DNA of 64,000 bases. Source: Zobellia barbeyronii. GTDB taxonomy: Bacteria; Bacteroidota; Bacteroidia; Flavobacteriales; Flavobacteriaceae. Position 1 is the first letter of the stretch. Each line of letters opens with the position of its first letter. This document shows positions 14,484-24,617 of this stretch, piece by piece. The position numbers and the translations under genes were made by a program. The notes beneath the pieces were generated by a model that saw only the letters and a list, made by a program, of their open reading frames with translations, was not told the DNA's origin and ran no database searches. The DNA lies in NCBI RefSeq assembly GCF_018603515.1, contig NZ_JACATN010000007.1, positions 62,001 to 126,000 on the forward strand, in the 5' to 3' direction.

Positions 14484-15037
14484 GGCGTATGAGAAAGTGA
14501 TTCTAATAATTGGGTTACAGTATTGTTATCCCAATCACGTGGTTCTTTCGTATCTACCACAATAGCTCCTTCTTTATCAATAATATAAGTTCCTTGAATC
14601 TTCGGAATTTTAAAGGGAGCTTCTACCCCAACAATTCTATAGGTTACAGGAAAAGTATATTTATTCTTAATCATGAACTCTTCCACAGGCTCCCGTTCTT
14701 CATTAGTTACGAGATAAAAGTCTACCTGATCAGAATACCTATCATATAATTGCTGAATACCTTTTAACTCTGCTGCACTAGGCGTGTTCCAAGAAGCCCA
14801 AAAATGGACGAACAGAACTTTACCTTTTGATTCTTTAAAATTAAATAAGTCCCAATTTGCATCCTTCAACTCCCAATCATATCCATCAATTTGTTGTCTA
14901 TCATCTACATTAATGATGTCTGGAGGAGAAGCAAATACGCGCATAAGCCAAATCTTGCCCCAATACCCAACTGGTGTAACAAAAAAGGAAAGCACGAAGG
15001 CCATAATAATAAGCGTAAAAAAAGTTTTTCTTTTCAT
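14480..15037 (-). CDS. Thioredoxin-fold protein lacking redox cysteines
   Basis: A 185-residue membrane-anchored protein (hydrophobic segment about 7-23) similar in plan to its downstream neighbour: YDWELKD, KGKVLFVHFWASW and then a thioredoxin fold. The active-site CxxC is replaced by Asn84-Thr-Pro-Ser87 (WNTPS), so it cannot perform dithiol chemistry; the cis-Pro loop is also changed (KIPKIQGTYII). A TTG further upstream extends the frame but lies in the -7 element at 15056-15063, so the ATG at 15037 is the start. A structural or chaperone partner of the active TlpA-like protein is a reasonable guess. Confidence 0.75.
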   Translation of the reverse strand: MKRKTFFTLIIMAFVLSFFVTPVGYWGKIWLMRVFASPPDIINVDDRQQIDGYDWELKDANWDLFNFKESKGKVLFVHFWASWNTPSAAELKGIQQLYDRYSDQVDFYLVTNEEREPVEEFMIKNKYTFPVTYRIVGVEAPFKIPKIQGTYIIDKEGAIVVDTKEPRDWDNNTVTQLLESLSHTP

Positions 15038-15055
15038 AGAAATTGTAAATAGGAC

Positions 15056-15063
15056 CAAAATTA
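15056..15063 (-). promoter_or_regulatory. -7 promoter element of the TlpA-like pair
   Basis: TAATTTTG on the minus strand is an exact TAnnTTTG match, predicting a start near 15049 and a leader of about 12 nt. It directly abuts the aconitase terminator (15064-15093), so the -33 region must lie within the terminator hairpin. Confidence 0.5.
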
Positions 15064-15093
15064 AAAAGCTCCCGCTAATTAACGGGAGCTTTT
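15064..15093 (-). terminator. Terminator of the aconitase gene
   Basis: AAAAGCTCCCG (15064-15074) and CGGGAGCTTTT (15083-15093) form a perfect 11-bp stem with an eight-base loop and a short U tract on the minus strand. It lies 21 bases after the aconitase stop. Confidence 0.82.
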
Positions 15094-15113
15094 AGATACT
15101 ATATCAATATTGC

Positions 15114-17381
15114 TTAGGCTGCATTTTCCTTTTTAATAACGTTCAATGCAGAACCTTCTCTGTACCAAGCTATTTGTGCATCATTATATGTATGATTCAC
15201 TTTAATAGTGTCTTTACTTCCATCTGCATGAACTATTTCTATAGTCAACTGCTTGTCTGGAGCAAATTCAGCTATATCCAAGAAGTTGAAAGTATCATCC
15301 TCTTGTATTAAATCATAATCACTTTCATTAGAAAAAGTCAAACCTAACATACCTTGTTTCTTTAGGTTTGTCTCATGTATACGAGCAAATGATTTTACTA
15401 TTACTGCCGCAACACCTAAATGTCTTGGCTCCATAGCTGCATGCTCACGAGAAGAACCTTCTCCATAGTTATGGTCACCAACAACTACAGATTTTACTCC
15501 TGCCGCTTTGTACGCACGTGCTGTATCTGGCACACCTGCATATTCACCTGTCAATTGGTTTTTGACAAAGTTTGTCTTCTTTCCAAATGCATTTACTGCA
15601 CCAATTAAGCAGTTATTAGAAATGTTATCTAAATGACCACGGAAACGTAACCAAGGACCTGCCATAGAAATGTGGTCTGTTGTACATTTACCAAAAGCTT
15701 TTATAAGCAATTTAGCACCCATTAAACTTTCGTTTTTAATTGGAGTAAATGGCTCTAACAATTGTAATCTTTCTGAATCAGGAGAAACTTTAACCACTAT
15801 ACCGGAACCGTCTGCATCAGGAGCTAAGAAACCAGCATCTTCTACAGCAAAACCTTGTGGTGGTAACTCTATACCTAATGGCATATCTAATTTAACTTCT
15901 TCGCCATCTTCATTAAGTAACGTATCGTTCATTGGATCAAAATCCAAACGACCGGATATTGCTATGGCAGCAACCATTTCTGGAGAACCAACAAATGCGT
16001 GTGTATTTGGGTTACCATCTGCTCTTTTGGAGAAATTACGGTTAAACGAGTGTACAATTGTGTTTTTCTCATCACCTTTTGCATCACTTCTGTCCCATTG
16101 ACCAATACATGGCCCACAAGCATTAGTAAAGATTGTAGCACCAAGATTTTCAAAAATCTCTAAAATACCATCTCTCTCCGCAGTATAACGAATCGTTTCT
16201 GAACCTGGATTGATACCAAAATCTGATTTTGGTTTAATTTTTTTATCTACTGCTTGTTTCGCTATAGAGGCAGCTCTAGTTAAATCTTCATATGAAGAGT
16301 TAGTACAAGAACCAATTAATCCCCAATCTACTTTTAAAGGCCAGTCGTTAGCTCTTGCCTTCTCACCTAACTCACCTACTGGCGTAGCTAAATCTGGAGT
16401 AAAAGGACCATTTAAATGAGGTCTTAACTCATCTAAATTAATTTCTATAACCTCATCAAAATATTGCTCTGGATTAGCGTAGACCTCTGCATCTGCAGTT
16501 AAGTGTTCTTTTACTTGGTTAGCAGCATCTGCAACGTCTTTACGATCCGTAGCACGTAAATAACGCTCCATAGACTCATCATAACCAAACGTAGAAGTAG
16601 TAGCTCCTACTTCTGCTCCCATATTACAAATAGTACCTTTACCGGTACAAGAAAGGTTTTTAGCACCTTCTCCAAAATATTCTACAATTGCACCAGTACC
16701 ACCCTTTACAGTTAAGATACCTGCAACCTTTAAAATAACATCCTTAGCAGAAGTCCACCCAGAAATATTACCGGTTAATTTAACACCTATTAGTTTAGGG
16801 AATTTCAGTTCCCAAGCCATACCTGCCATAACATCTACGGCATCTGCACCACCAACTCCAATAGCTACCATACCTAAACCACCAGCGTTAACTGTATGAG
16901 AATCGGTACCAATCATCATTCCACCTGGGAATGCATAATTTTCAAGTACTACTTGGTGAATGATACCTGCTCCCGGTTTCCAGAAACCAATACCATATTT
17001 GTTAGAAACAGACTCTAAAAAATTGAAAACCTCTGCACTAGTAGAATTAGCTACTTTTAAATCAGAAACAGCACCGTTTTTGGCTTGTATTAAGTGATCA
17101 CAATGTACCGTTGTAGGTACAGCTACCTTTGGCTTTCCGGCTTGCATAAACTGCAAAAGAGCCATCTGTGCCGTAGCATCTTGACAAGCAATACGATCTG
17201 GAGCAAAATCCACATAGTCTTTTCCCCTTTTGAATGCTTTGCTAGGGTTTCCGTCCCATAAGTGGGAATATAAAATCTTCTCTGAAAGGGTAAGCGGTTT
17301 ACCTACAATCTCACGTGCTTTATCCACACGCTCGGCCATATTCGCGTACACCCCTTTGATCATATCAATATCAAATGCCAT
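15114..17381 (-). CDS. Aconitate hydratase (AcnA/mitochondrial type)
   Basis: A 755-residue aconitase, the length of mitochondrial-type enzymes. The three 4Fe-4S ligands are visible as [11 protein letters not shown] and [13 protein letters not shown]. Substrate-binding segments include [12 protein letters not shown] and the swivelling C-terminal domain [19 protein letters not shown]. It interconverts citrate and isocitrate in the TCA cycle. A second, AcnB-type aconitase is encoded just upstream on the same strand, 232 bases away with its own terminator between, so the two appear to be transcribed separately. Confidence 0.95.
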   Translation of the reverse strand: MAFDIDMIKGVYANMAERVDKAREIVGKPLTLSEKILYSHLWDGNPSKAFKRGKDYVDFAPDRIACQDATAQMALLQFMQAGKPKVAVPTTVHCDHLIQAKNGAVSDLKVANSTSAEVFNFLESVSNKYGIGFWKPGAGIIHQVVLENYAFPGGMMIGTDSHTVNAGGLGMVAIGVGGADAVDVMAGMAWELKFPKLIGVKLTGNISGWTSAKDVILKVAGILTVKGGTGAIVEYFGEGAKNLSCTGKGTICNMGAEVGATTSTFGYDESMERYLRATDRKDVADAANQVKEHLTADAEVYANPEQYFDEVIEINLDELRPHLNGPFTPDLATPVGELGEKARANDWPLKVDWGLIGSCTNSSYEDLTRAASIAKQAVDKKIKPKSDFGINPGSETIRYTAERDGILEIFENLGATIFTNACGPCIGQWDRSDAKGDEKNTIVHSFNRNFSKRADGNPNTHAFVGSPEMVAAIAISGRLDFDPMNDTLLNEDGEEVKLDMPLGIELPPQGFAVEDAGFLAPDADGSGIVVKVSPDSERLQLLEPFTPIKNESLMGAKLLIKAFGKCTTDHISMAGPWLRFRGHLDNISNNCLIGAVNAFGKKTNFVKNQLTGEYAGVPDTARAYKAAGVKSVVVGDHNYGEGSSREHAAMEPRHLGVAAVIVKSFARIHETNLKKQGMLGLTFSNESDYDLIQEDDTFNFLDIAEFAPDKQLTIEIVHADGSKDTIKVNHTYNDAQIAWYREGSALNVIKKENAA

Positions 17382-17558
17382 AAAGTCTATTTATAAATTT
17401 TGTTATTCTATTTTTGATAGTACAAGATACAAAATGTACAATAATTAAAAGGAAAGGCCTAAGAAATATAGAATGATTATAAAAAAGATTTTTTTCCTTA
17501 AAAACCGTCATTAGAAACTAACCTTAAAATAGGTTTTTAAGTACTTAAAAGGTCAAAT

Positions 17559-17591
17559 AAAAAAAAGCCTGAGTCAATGACCCAGGCTTTC
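17559..17591 (-). terminator. Terminator of acnB
   Basis: AAAGCCTG (17564-17571) and CAGGCTTT (17583-17590) extended by GTC/GAC around an AAT loop form a hairpin with one mismatch, followed on the minus strand by a run of T residues. Confidence 0.85.
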
Positions 17592-17613
17592 AAATTATTA
17601 TAAGAAGTTCTAA

Positions 17614-20391
17614 TTATTGTACCAATTGTTTTTGAGATGGCTTAAATTTAGTTAACACAATACCATCTACAGCTGCTTCATACTCTTTCATAGTTGGAGT
17701 TCTACCTAAAATTGTAGACAACACTACTACTGGTGTAGAAGATAATAAAGACTCCCCTTTCTTCTCTCCAGAGTCTTTTACAACTCTTCCTTGGAATAAA
17801 CGTGTTGAAGTGGCCATTACCGTATCTCCTGGTTCTGCTTTCTCCTGGTTACCCATACATAGGTTACAACCTGGACGCTCTAAATACAACATGTTTTCAT
17901 ATTTAGTACGAGCTAAACCTTTTGGTGCACTATCATCAAACTCAAAACCGGAATACTTAACTAAAACATCCCAATCTCCCTCTGCTTTTAACTCATCAAC
18001 AATATTATATGTTGGAGGAGCAACAACTAAAGGTGCTTTAAATTCAACCTTACCTTGTTGTGCCTCAATGTTCTTTAACATTTGAGCCAAGATTTTCATA
18101 TCTCCTTTATGAACCATACAAGATCCAACGAAACCTAAATCTACTTTTTTAGTTCCACCATAGTAAGATAATGGTCTAATGTTGTCATGCGTATAACGCT
18201 TAGAAACATCTTCATTGTTCACATCTGGATCAGCAATCATTGGTTCAGCAATTTCATCTAAATCAATAATAACTTCTGCATAATACTTAGCATTGGCATC
18301 TGGTCTTAAAGCTGGTTTAATTCCCGTTTTAAGTTCAGTAATTCTTGTATTTGCTTTATCAACAAGACCTTTAAGTACTTGGTTAGCATTGTCCATTCCT
18401 TTATCAATCATGATTTGGATACGACCTTTTGCAATCTCTAATGATTCAATTAATGTATCATCTTCAGAGATACAGATAGATGCTTTTGCTTTCATCTCTG
18501 CAGTCCAATCTGTAAAAGTAAAGGCTTCATCTGAAGTAAGCGTTCCAATATGAACCTCAATGATTCTACCTTGGAATACGTTTTCTCCACCAAATTGCTT
18601 TAACATCTGAGATTGTGTAGCGTGGACCACATCACGGAAATCCATATAAGACTTCATTTGTCCTTTAAAGGTCACTTTTACCGATTCTGGAATTGGCATT
18701 GTAGCTTCTCCCGTAGCAAGTGCTAAGGCAACTGTTCCTGAATCTGCTCCAAAAGCAACACCTTTAGACATACGGGTATGAGAATCTCCTCCAATAATAA
18801 TATCCCAGTCACCAACAGTAATATCATTTAATACTTTATGAATTACATCTGTCATTGGGAAATATTTCCCTTTAGGATCACGACCAGTAATTAAACCAAA
18901 GTCGTTCATAAAGCTCATTAATCTTGGAATGTTAGCCTTAGACTTATCATCCCAAACTGAAGCCGTATGACAACCTGATTGGTATGCACCATCAACAATT
19001 GGAGAAATAACCGTAGCTGCCATCATCTCTAATTCTTGAGATGTCATTAATCCTGTAGTATCTTGTGAACCTACAATATTTACTTCTACTCTAACATTAG
19101 ATCCTGCATGTAATGTTTTGCCTGGTGTATTTCCAACAGCATTTTTATTGAATATTTTTTCAACAGCCGTTAAACCTTGTCCTTCAATAGAAACTTCTTT
19201 TGAAGTAGCATAAACTTCTGGAATATCTATTCCTAATATTTTACAAGCTAAAGTTTGTAGTTTTTTACCAAAGACAACAGCGTACGAACCTCCTGCTTTA
19301 ATAAACTCCATTTTTGGTGGCGTTAATGCAGTAGAAATATCTTTTAATTCTTCACCGTCTTTGTATAATTTTTTTGTCTTTGTATTAATTGTTAATACTG
19401 TTCCTGTATCAACCGAATACGTTTGCTTTAAAACTGGCTCGCCATCTGCATCTACAATAGTATTTCCTTCAGCATCTTTTTGCTTTACCCAGTTTTTTAA
19501 ATCAATACCAATACCTCCAGTTACACTAACTGTTGTCAAGAAAATTGGTGCAATTCCGTTTGTGCCAGCAATTACAGGAGCAAAATTAATAAATGGTACA
19601 TATTTGCTGAAAGGAACACCCGTCCATAACGCTACATTATTTACTCCTGACATTCTTGAAGAACCAACCCCCATGGTTCCTTTTTCAGCGATTAACATAA
19701 CACGTTTATCTGGATGCTGCTCTTTTAAAGCCAACAACTCATTTTGCATGTCTTTGTTATGTTCAAATAAACATTGACCATGTAGTTCTCTATCTGAGCG
19801 TGAGTGTGCATCACCACCTGGAGAAAGTAAATCTGTAGAAATATCACCTACACCAGCAATGAACGTCACTACTTTTATTTCTTCTTCTACTTCCGGTAGT
19901 TTTGTAAAGAATTCCGCCTTAGCGTAGCTTTCTATAATATCTTTTGCAATGGTATTTCCACTTTTCAAAGCCTCTTCTAAACGAGCTGTATCAGCTTCAT
20001 ACAAGAACACTTGTGTTTTCAATACTTCAGCTGCTTCTTTTGCCAAAGCATCGTCAGATCCTAATGCAATATCCAATAACACCTCTACCGAAGGACCACC
20101 CTTCATATGAGATAATTGTTCCAAAGCGAATGTAGGTGTGATTTCTTTCACTACTGATTCACCAAGGATAATTTCCTTTAAAAATTTTGCTTTAACACCA
20201 GCAGCACTTGTAGTACCAGGTAAAACGTTATAGATAAAAAAGTTAAGAGAACCTTCTCTATACTCATTATCTACATCTTTAATTTGCTCAATGATTTTAC
20301 TAAGCAATTCAGCTCCATCAATTGGTTTTGGATGAAGCCCTTGAACTTTACGGTCTTCGATTTCCTTAAGATAATCTTTATAAATGCTCAT
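17614..20391 (-). CDS. acnB: Aconitate hydratase B (bifunctional aconitase / 2-methylisocitrate dehydratase)
   Basis: A 925-residue AcnB-type enzyme. It has the AcnB order of domains: an N-terminal HEAT-like domain (about 1-160), the swivelling domain with GDISTDLLSPGGDAHSRSDRE, then the Fe-S domains with GGDSHTRMSKGVAFGADSGT, GSCMVHKGDM and RPGCNLCMGNQ carrying the cluster cysteines. AcnB is usually the main TCA aconitase and is more sensitive to oxidants than AcnA. Having both types next to each other suggests division of labour by growth state or oxidative/nitrosative stress. Nitric oxide is known to attack aconitase clusters, but no regulatory link is visible here. Confidence 0.96.
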   Translation of the reverse strand: MSIYKDYLKEIEDRKVQGLHPKPIDGAELLSKIIEQIKDVDNEYREGSLNFFIYNVLPGTTSAAGVKAKFLKEIILGESVVKEITPTFALEQLSHMKGGPSVEVLLDIALGSDDALAKEAAEVLKTQVFLYEADTARLEEALKSGNTIAKDIIESYAKAEFFTKLPEVEEEIKVVTFIAGVGDISTDLLSPGGDAHSRSDRELHGQCLFEHNKDMQNELLALKEQHPDKRVMLIAEKGTMGVGSSRMSGVNNVALWTGVPFSKYVPFINFAPVIAGTNGIAPIFLTTVSVTGGIGIDLKNWVKQKDAEGNTIVDADGEPVLKQTYSVDTGTVLTINTKTKKLYKDGEELKDISTALTPPKMEFIKAGGSYAVVFGKKLQTLACKILGIDIPEVYATSKEVSIEGQGLTAVEKIFNKNAVGNTPGKTLHAGSNVRVEVNIVGSQDTTGLMTSQELEMMAATVISPIVDGAYQSGCHTASVWDDKSKANIPRLMSFMNDFGLITGRDPKGKYFPMTDVIHKVLNDITVGDWDIIIGGDSHTRMSKGVAFGADSGTVALALATGEATMPIPESVKVTFKGQMKSYMDFRDVVHATQSQMLKQFGGENVFQGRIIEVHIGTLTSDEAFTFTDWTAEMKAKASICISEDDTLIESLEIAKGRIQIMIDKGMDNANQVLKGLVDKANTRITELKTGIKPALRPDANAKYYAEVIIDLDEIAEPMIADPDVNNEDVSKRYTHDNIRPLSYYGGTKKVDLGFVGSCMVHKGDMKILAQMLKNIEAQQGKVEFKAPLVVAPPTYNIVDELKAEGDWDVLVKYSGFEFDDSAPKGLARTKYENMLYLERPGCNLCMGNQEKAEPGDTVMATSTRLFQGRVVKDSGEKKGESLLSSTPVVVLSTILGRTPTMKEYEAAVDGIVLTKFKPSQKQLVQ

Positions 20392-20754
20392 TTAAAAAAT
20401 GGTTTGAGTGTTAAATTAGCTATAACCTAGTAGTCGGAATTTCTTAGAATTCCTCTCCGAAGACTTGTATAAAAAATTTTCACAGCTAAAATTAAAAGTT
20501 AAGCAACAGCATTGATTACATGTTAGATCATACGGCCAAATCACCCTTGATCATACCTACATCTTATGCCATTATTGTGTTTGTTTAAGTTATTGCAATC
20601 CCGTAAAATTAAGAAATTAAGATCCGTAAATAAAATTTATACCCTAGGATTCACACCCTTTTGGGAAATTGATCAGTAGATTGCTTTATGCTTGCACTAA
20701 CTAAAGAAAGAAAGGTAAAAAACTAGATAATTTTTGAAGATTTGGCAATTTCTG
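20392..20754. other. Intergenic region: acnB leader with inverted repeat
   Basis: This 363-base gap between moxR and acnB contains no convincing ORF. About 45 bases before acnB, GGAATT (20436-20441) and AATTCC (20448-20453) flank TCTTAG, and the arms extend as TCGG and CCGA with a four-base bulge, making a bulged stem-loop in the acnB leader. Nothing else stands out. Confidence 0.4.
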
Positions 20755-21708
20755 CTAGAGTAATTTACCAATAATGGCTTCTTCCGAAATACCTTCGGCC
20801 TCTGCTTTGTAGTTTTTAATAAGTCGATGTCTCAAAATACCAGTAGCGACCGCTTGAATATCTTCAGCATCGGGTGAAAACTTACCATTTATTGCCGCAT
20901 GTGCCTTACCTGCCAAAACAAGATTTTGCGAAGCTCTTGGTCCAGCTCCCCAATCTATGTATTGCTTTACATAATCACTTGCCGTTTCAAGATTAGGCCG
21001 GGTAGAGTTTACCAATTTAACAGCGTACTCCACAACATTATCCGGAACCGGAATACGGCGAACAAGTTGTTGAACCTCCAATATTTGTTTGGCATTAAAC
21101 AAAGCCTGAATATTTACTGAACGGTCCGAAGTTGTATTCTTAACAACTTGTATCTCCTCTTCAATTGTTGGGTACTTCAACTCTATTGCGAACATAAAAC
21201 GGTCTAACTGCGCTTCAGGAAGCGGGTAAGTACCTTCTTGTTCTATAGGGTTTTGAGTAGCTAGAACAAAAAAGGGAAGTTCTAGTTTATGTTGTTGTCC
21301 AGCAATGGTTACTGAACGCTCCTGCATGGCTTCAAGCAAGGCTGCCTGAGTTTTAGGCGGCGTACGGTTAATCTCATCTGCCAAGATGATATTTGCAAAA
21401 ATAGGCCCTTTAATAAACTTAAAATTCCGGTTTTGATCAAGAACCTCACTACCAAGAATATCACTTGGCATTAAATCCGGAGTAAACTGAATACGTTTAA
21501 AATCCAAGCCTAAAGTTTGGGCTATAGTATTCACCATTAAGGTTTTTGCTAATCCAGGAACACCAATCAACAAAGAATGTCCACCCGTATAGATACTCAA
21601 AAGAATTTGGTCTATTACCGCATCTTGGCCAACAATGACCTTGGCAATTTCTTTTTTGAGTGCCTTGTGTTTTTCTACGAGATTATTGATTGCCTGAACG
21701 TCTGACAT
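20755..21708 (-). CDS. MoxR-family AAA+ ATPase
   Basis: A 317-residue AAA+ ATPase with Walker A GVPGLAKT (49-56), Walker B ILADEINRTPPKTQ, the pre-sensor LEAMQERSVTIAG and sensor FVLATQNPIEQEGTYPLPEAQLDRF. MoxR proteins act as chaperones that insert cofactors or assemble complexes, usually together with VWA-domain proteins. No VWA protein is seen here. It starts four bases after a parvulin isomerase gene ends and is the last gene of that operon, which points to a role in envelope protein maturation. Confidence 0.93.
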   Translation of the reverse strand: MSDVQAINNLVEKHKALKKEIAKVIVGQDAVIDQILLSIYTGGHSLLIGVPGLAKTLMVNTIAQTLGLDFKRIQFTPDLMPSDILGSEVLDQNRNFKFIKGPIFANIILADEINRTPPKTQAALLEAMQERSVTIAGQQHKLELPFFVLATQNPIEQEGTYPLPEAQLDRFMFAIELKYPTIEEEIQVVKNTTSDRSVNIQALFNAKQILEVQQLVRRIPVPDNVVEYAVKLVNSTRPNLETASDYVKQYIDWGAGPRASQNLVLAGKAHAAINGKFSPDAEDIQAVATGILRHRLIKNYKAEAEGISEEAIIGKLL

Positions 21709-21712
21709 AAAC

Positions 21713-23194
21713 TTAATCCTTTACCCAGTTATTGGCAAAATCACAGTCTTTATTATCCTCGTTCACGCTAATATAGGTGTCTTCTATATGGTCGTCCATC
21801 CATTTTTTAATGGCATTATATTGCTTTTCCGTTTTAGCTAATTGCTGAATTTTTATATAATCCTTAGAAAAGTTAGCTGTATGCTCATCATACCGGTTAG
21901 TAACCTTTAGTATTTTATACTTAGGGCCTCCACCTCTAGGATCTTCTTCTAATAAAGGATATGAAATTTCGTCATCCTTAAGGCTACGCACTTGGTTGTA
22001 AAGCGTAGGGTCCATTTTTGTTAGCTCAAAACGAGAATCAAAATTTGTTGGGTTTCTCAAAAGACCACCATCAAACTTAGTTTCTTTTTCATCTGAGAAG
22101 TTACGAGCAGCATCCGCAAAGGAATATTTTCCCTCCATGATATGTTTACGAATCGTATCCAACTCTGTCTTTACTTCATCTAAAGCTGTTTGAGAAATTT
22201 TAGGTTGCATAAGAATATGACGTAAATCTAATTCCTGACCTCTTATTTTTTCGATGAAAATAATGTGGTAACCAAACTGAGTTTCAAAAGGCTCAGAAAC
22301 TTCTCCTTCTGCCAAACTGAAAGCTACATCTTTAAAGGTTTTATCAAAACCTGTGTCCTTAGTTATACTATAAAAACCACCTTTTGATTTCGAACCTGGA
22401 TCTTCAGAATACAAAATAGCTTTTACACTAAAACTTGCATCGTTATCTTCCACATCAGATTTTATCTTGTTTAACTTACCTAAAACTTCCTCAACCTCTT
22501 TTTCAGTAGGCTTTGGAGATTTTACGATTTGTGCGATTTCCATTTCCGCACCAAAAACAGGGCGTTCATCTTCTGGAATCTTACTAAAAAACTGACGAAC
22601 TTCTTCGGGTGTGATTTCTATTTTCTCAACAATACTAGACTGCATTTTCTCAGAAAGCATGCGTAGCTTGTTAATTTTATTGATGTCCTCACGAAGGCTA
22701 GCTTCATCTTCCTTTTTGTAGAATTTCAACAGCTTTTCCATAGAACCGGTCTGCTGTACAAAAGATTGAATTTGACGATCGGTAGTAGCCGCAATCTCAT
22801 CATCTGAAACTAAAAGACTATCCTGTACAGCCTGGTGGGCATACAGACGATCTTCCATTAACTTTCCTAAAAGTCCACAACGCGTAACATCTGCAGTAGA
22901 AACTCCTTGACTTTTTAAATCGATTAAAGTTTTTTCTATATCTGATTCCAAAATAACGTAGTCACCTACAACGGCAGATATACCATCTAACTTAATTTTC
23001 TTGAAATTTACGGCTGGCTTAGTTGAATCCTTTTCTATACTTGCTTCTGCCTCTAGTAAAGGTTCAGCAGATTCTTCCACATTTTCAATTACCTCTTCCG
23101 TTTCAGTTACTTCTTCTTCGGTTTCTTGAGCAAATATGCTTCCTGTAATCAAAAAGCACCCTAAAATGGCAACAAACTTATTCAGCTTACTCAT
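21713..23194 (-). CDS. SurA-like periplasmic peptidyl-prolyl isomerase
   Basis: A 493-residue exported protein with signal peptide MSKLNKFVAILGCFLITGSIFAQ and an acidic linker (ETEEEVTETEEVIENVEE). A SurA-type N-terminal region (about 55-170) contains GISAVVGDYVILESDIEKTL. Two parvulin (PpiC) domains follow, one around 170-285 (GGFYSITKDTGF, FGYHIIFIEKI) and one from LRHILMQPKIS to DEKETKFDGGLL. It should chaperone outer-membrane proteins. The longer frame start at 23227 would lie deep in the upstream gene; the ATG at 23194 overlaps it by eight bases and gives a proper signal peptide. Confidence 0.9.
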   Translation of the reverse strand: MSKLNKFVAILGCFLITGSIFAQETEEEVTETEEVIENVEESAEPLLEAEASIEKDSTKPAVNFKKIKLDGISAVVGDYVILESDIEKTLIDLKSQGVSTADVTRCGLLGKLMEDRLYAHQAVQDSLLVSDDEIAATTDRQIQSFVQQTGSMEKLLKFYKKEDEASLREDINKINKLRMLSEKMQSSIVEKIEITPEEVRQFFSKIPEDERPVFGAEMEIAQIVKSPKPTEKEVEEVLGKLNKIKSDVEDNDASFSVKAILYSEDPGSKSKGGFYSITKDTGFDKTFKDVAFSLAEGEVSEPFETQFGYHIIFIEKIRGQELDLRHILMQPKISQTALDEVKTELDTIRKHIMEGKYSFADAARNFSDEKETKFDGGLLRNPTNFDSRFELTKMDPTLYNQVRSLKDDEISYPLLEEDPRGGGPKYKILKVTNRYDEHTANFSKDYIKIQQLAKTEKQYNAIKKWMDDHIEDTYISVNEDNKDCDFANNWVKD

Positions 23195-24068
23195 AAACTT
23201 CAAATTCTTTTTCTTTAATAGCCTCATCTATAATTTCTGTTTCCAGTTTTCGTAAATAATCGAGTTTTCTTCTACTTAGCAGAACCTGTTTAATTGTAGG
23301 TTCAATAAAAGACAGTGGAGCGACATCATTAACATCAAGTACATCGGTAACCTTTGCCAAATATACCCCGTTTGCATCCTCTAACTCAAAAAATTGTGAT
23401 TTTTTTAGGTGTTTATTGGCATTTTCAAAGGTCAATGGAGGTATTTCTTGTATAATTCTAGTAGCACTTACCCAGATGGAGTCATTGAAGTTTAATTTCT
23501 TGAACTGCACCCCTATAGAATCTAAATATGCAATATCATTTTTCTTAAAGCGCTTCAATTTACTTATGACAGCATCTTGGTTCAAGAATTGCTTAGGTAG
23601 CTCTACAAATCTAAGTTTTACAATTTTTTCCTTCAGCTTAAAATTTTCTTTCTCCCTTTCGTAAAATCCATTCAACTGTGAGCTACTGATTACAGTATCA
23701 CCTCCCTGTTGTACCAATGCTTCTTTATAGGCTCTTGTATATAAGTCAATGCGATAATCCGCCACCAAAGCATCATATTCCGCCAATTTTTCTTCCGGAA
23801 GATTAATTTTAGCCTTGTCCAATAACAATTGTTTTGATGCCCAATTATTAATATAATTCGTCACAAAAGAAGCACTATCCTCTTTTGAGATTCCTTTAGC
23901 CAATAGTTTAGCTACATCATCGCGATACAAATAATTCTCCCCCACACGGGCTAAAAACCCAGGCTCATCTTTTGTCAAGAAAGAACCACAGCCAACAAAA
24001 AGGGATACTAAACCCATAATAGCCGAACAATAAACCAGGCGGCGTAATGGTATTAAATTTAATTTCAT
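23187..24068 (-). CDS. SurA-N-like lipoprotein, companion of the PPIase
   Basis: A 293-residue lipoprotein: N-terminal MKLNLIPLRRLVYCSAIMGLVSLFVGC with a lipobox ending at Cys27. The following part (LARVGENYLYRDDVAKLL and YINNWASKQLLLDKAKINL) resembles the SurA N-terminal chaperone fold, and a long helical region with NFKLKEKIVKLRFVELP follows. I see no good parvulin active-site signature, so catalysis is doubtful. It is the first gene of the operon with the parvulin isomerase and moxR. It probably helps outer-membrane protein biogenesis from a membrane-anchored position. Confidence 0.75.
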   Translation of the reverse strand: MKLNLIPLRRLVYCSAIMGLVSLFVGCGSFLTKDEPGFLARVGENYLYRDDVAKLLAKGISKEDSASFVTNYINNWASKQLLLDKAKINLPEEKLAEYDALVADYRIDLYTRAYKEALVQQGGDTVISSSQLNGFYEREKENFKLKEKIVKLRFVELPKQFLNQDAVISKLKRFKKNDIAYLDSIGVQFKKLNFNDSIWVSATRIIQEIPPLTFENANKHLKKSQFFELEDANGVYLAKVTDVLDVNDVAPLSFIEPTIKQVLLSRRKLDYLRKLETEIIDEAIKEKEFEVYE

Positions 24069-24327
24069 GGAGCAAAAATAGCAAATCTACTACGGTGGGC
24101 AATAGACTCTTAAGTCTTAACAGATTTTTTAATTCCACCTGTAATCCGTTACCTACACTTTATGCTTGTTTTTAAAATTGCTTTCCAGGAAAGCTTGTTT
24201 TAATTTAAACGATACTACTTTTGCCCAGTGGTTATTTCAATTTCGTCGAAAACTTGGTTTAGAATCGTAGTAAAAACCTAAATTGGAATCGCTTTAATAA
24301 ATATAAAGAACACAGAACACTTATTTT

Positions 24328-24579
24328 ATGAGCAGAAAATTAAAACTGATATGGGATTTTAGAGGTCCGGCAGCACAAAAAACTGCGGAACATCATGTAA
24401 TTCACCTAAAAGAATTTATCGCAATTGAAAAAACGAATCTTGACATTACTGGTTCTCAAGATTTTAATGATATGCACAGCATAGCCTTTATGGTGGTTGA
24501 CGAAGCAGAAATGATACCGGTTAGAGATGCCCTTAAACCGCATCGTGGAGAAGTCTATGTTGAACCGGCAGAAAGCTAA
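24328..24579 (+). CDS. Conserved small cytosolic protein, function unknown
   Basis: An 83-residue soluble protein (MSRKLKLIWDFRGPAAQKTAEHH, ending HRGEVYVEPAES). It looks like a family widespread in Flavobacteriaceae, but I know of no function. There is no signal peptide or membrane span. A TACTTTTG element at 24216-24223 could be a distant -7 box. The next gene follows 38 bases later on the same strand and may be co-transcribed. Confidence 0.75.
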   Translation: MSRKLKLIWDFRGPAAQKTAEHHVIHLKEFIAIEKTNLDITGSQDFNDMHSIAFMVVDEAEMIPVRDALKPHRGEVYVEPAES

Positions 24580-24617
24580 AAGACTAACTCCCTTATATTC
24601 AAATTCTATTAAAACGC

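Noticed and set aside
20436-20453. Iron-responsive element before acnB
   Set aside because: The bulge and loop do not match the known IRE consensus; kept only as a weak observation.
24216-24223. TACTTTTG as promoter of the 83-residue gene
   Set aside because: The match is exact but more than 100 bases from the start codon and without a clear -33 element, so it is mentioned but not listed as a feature.
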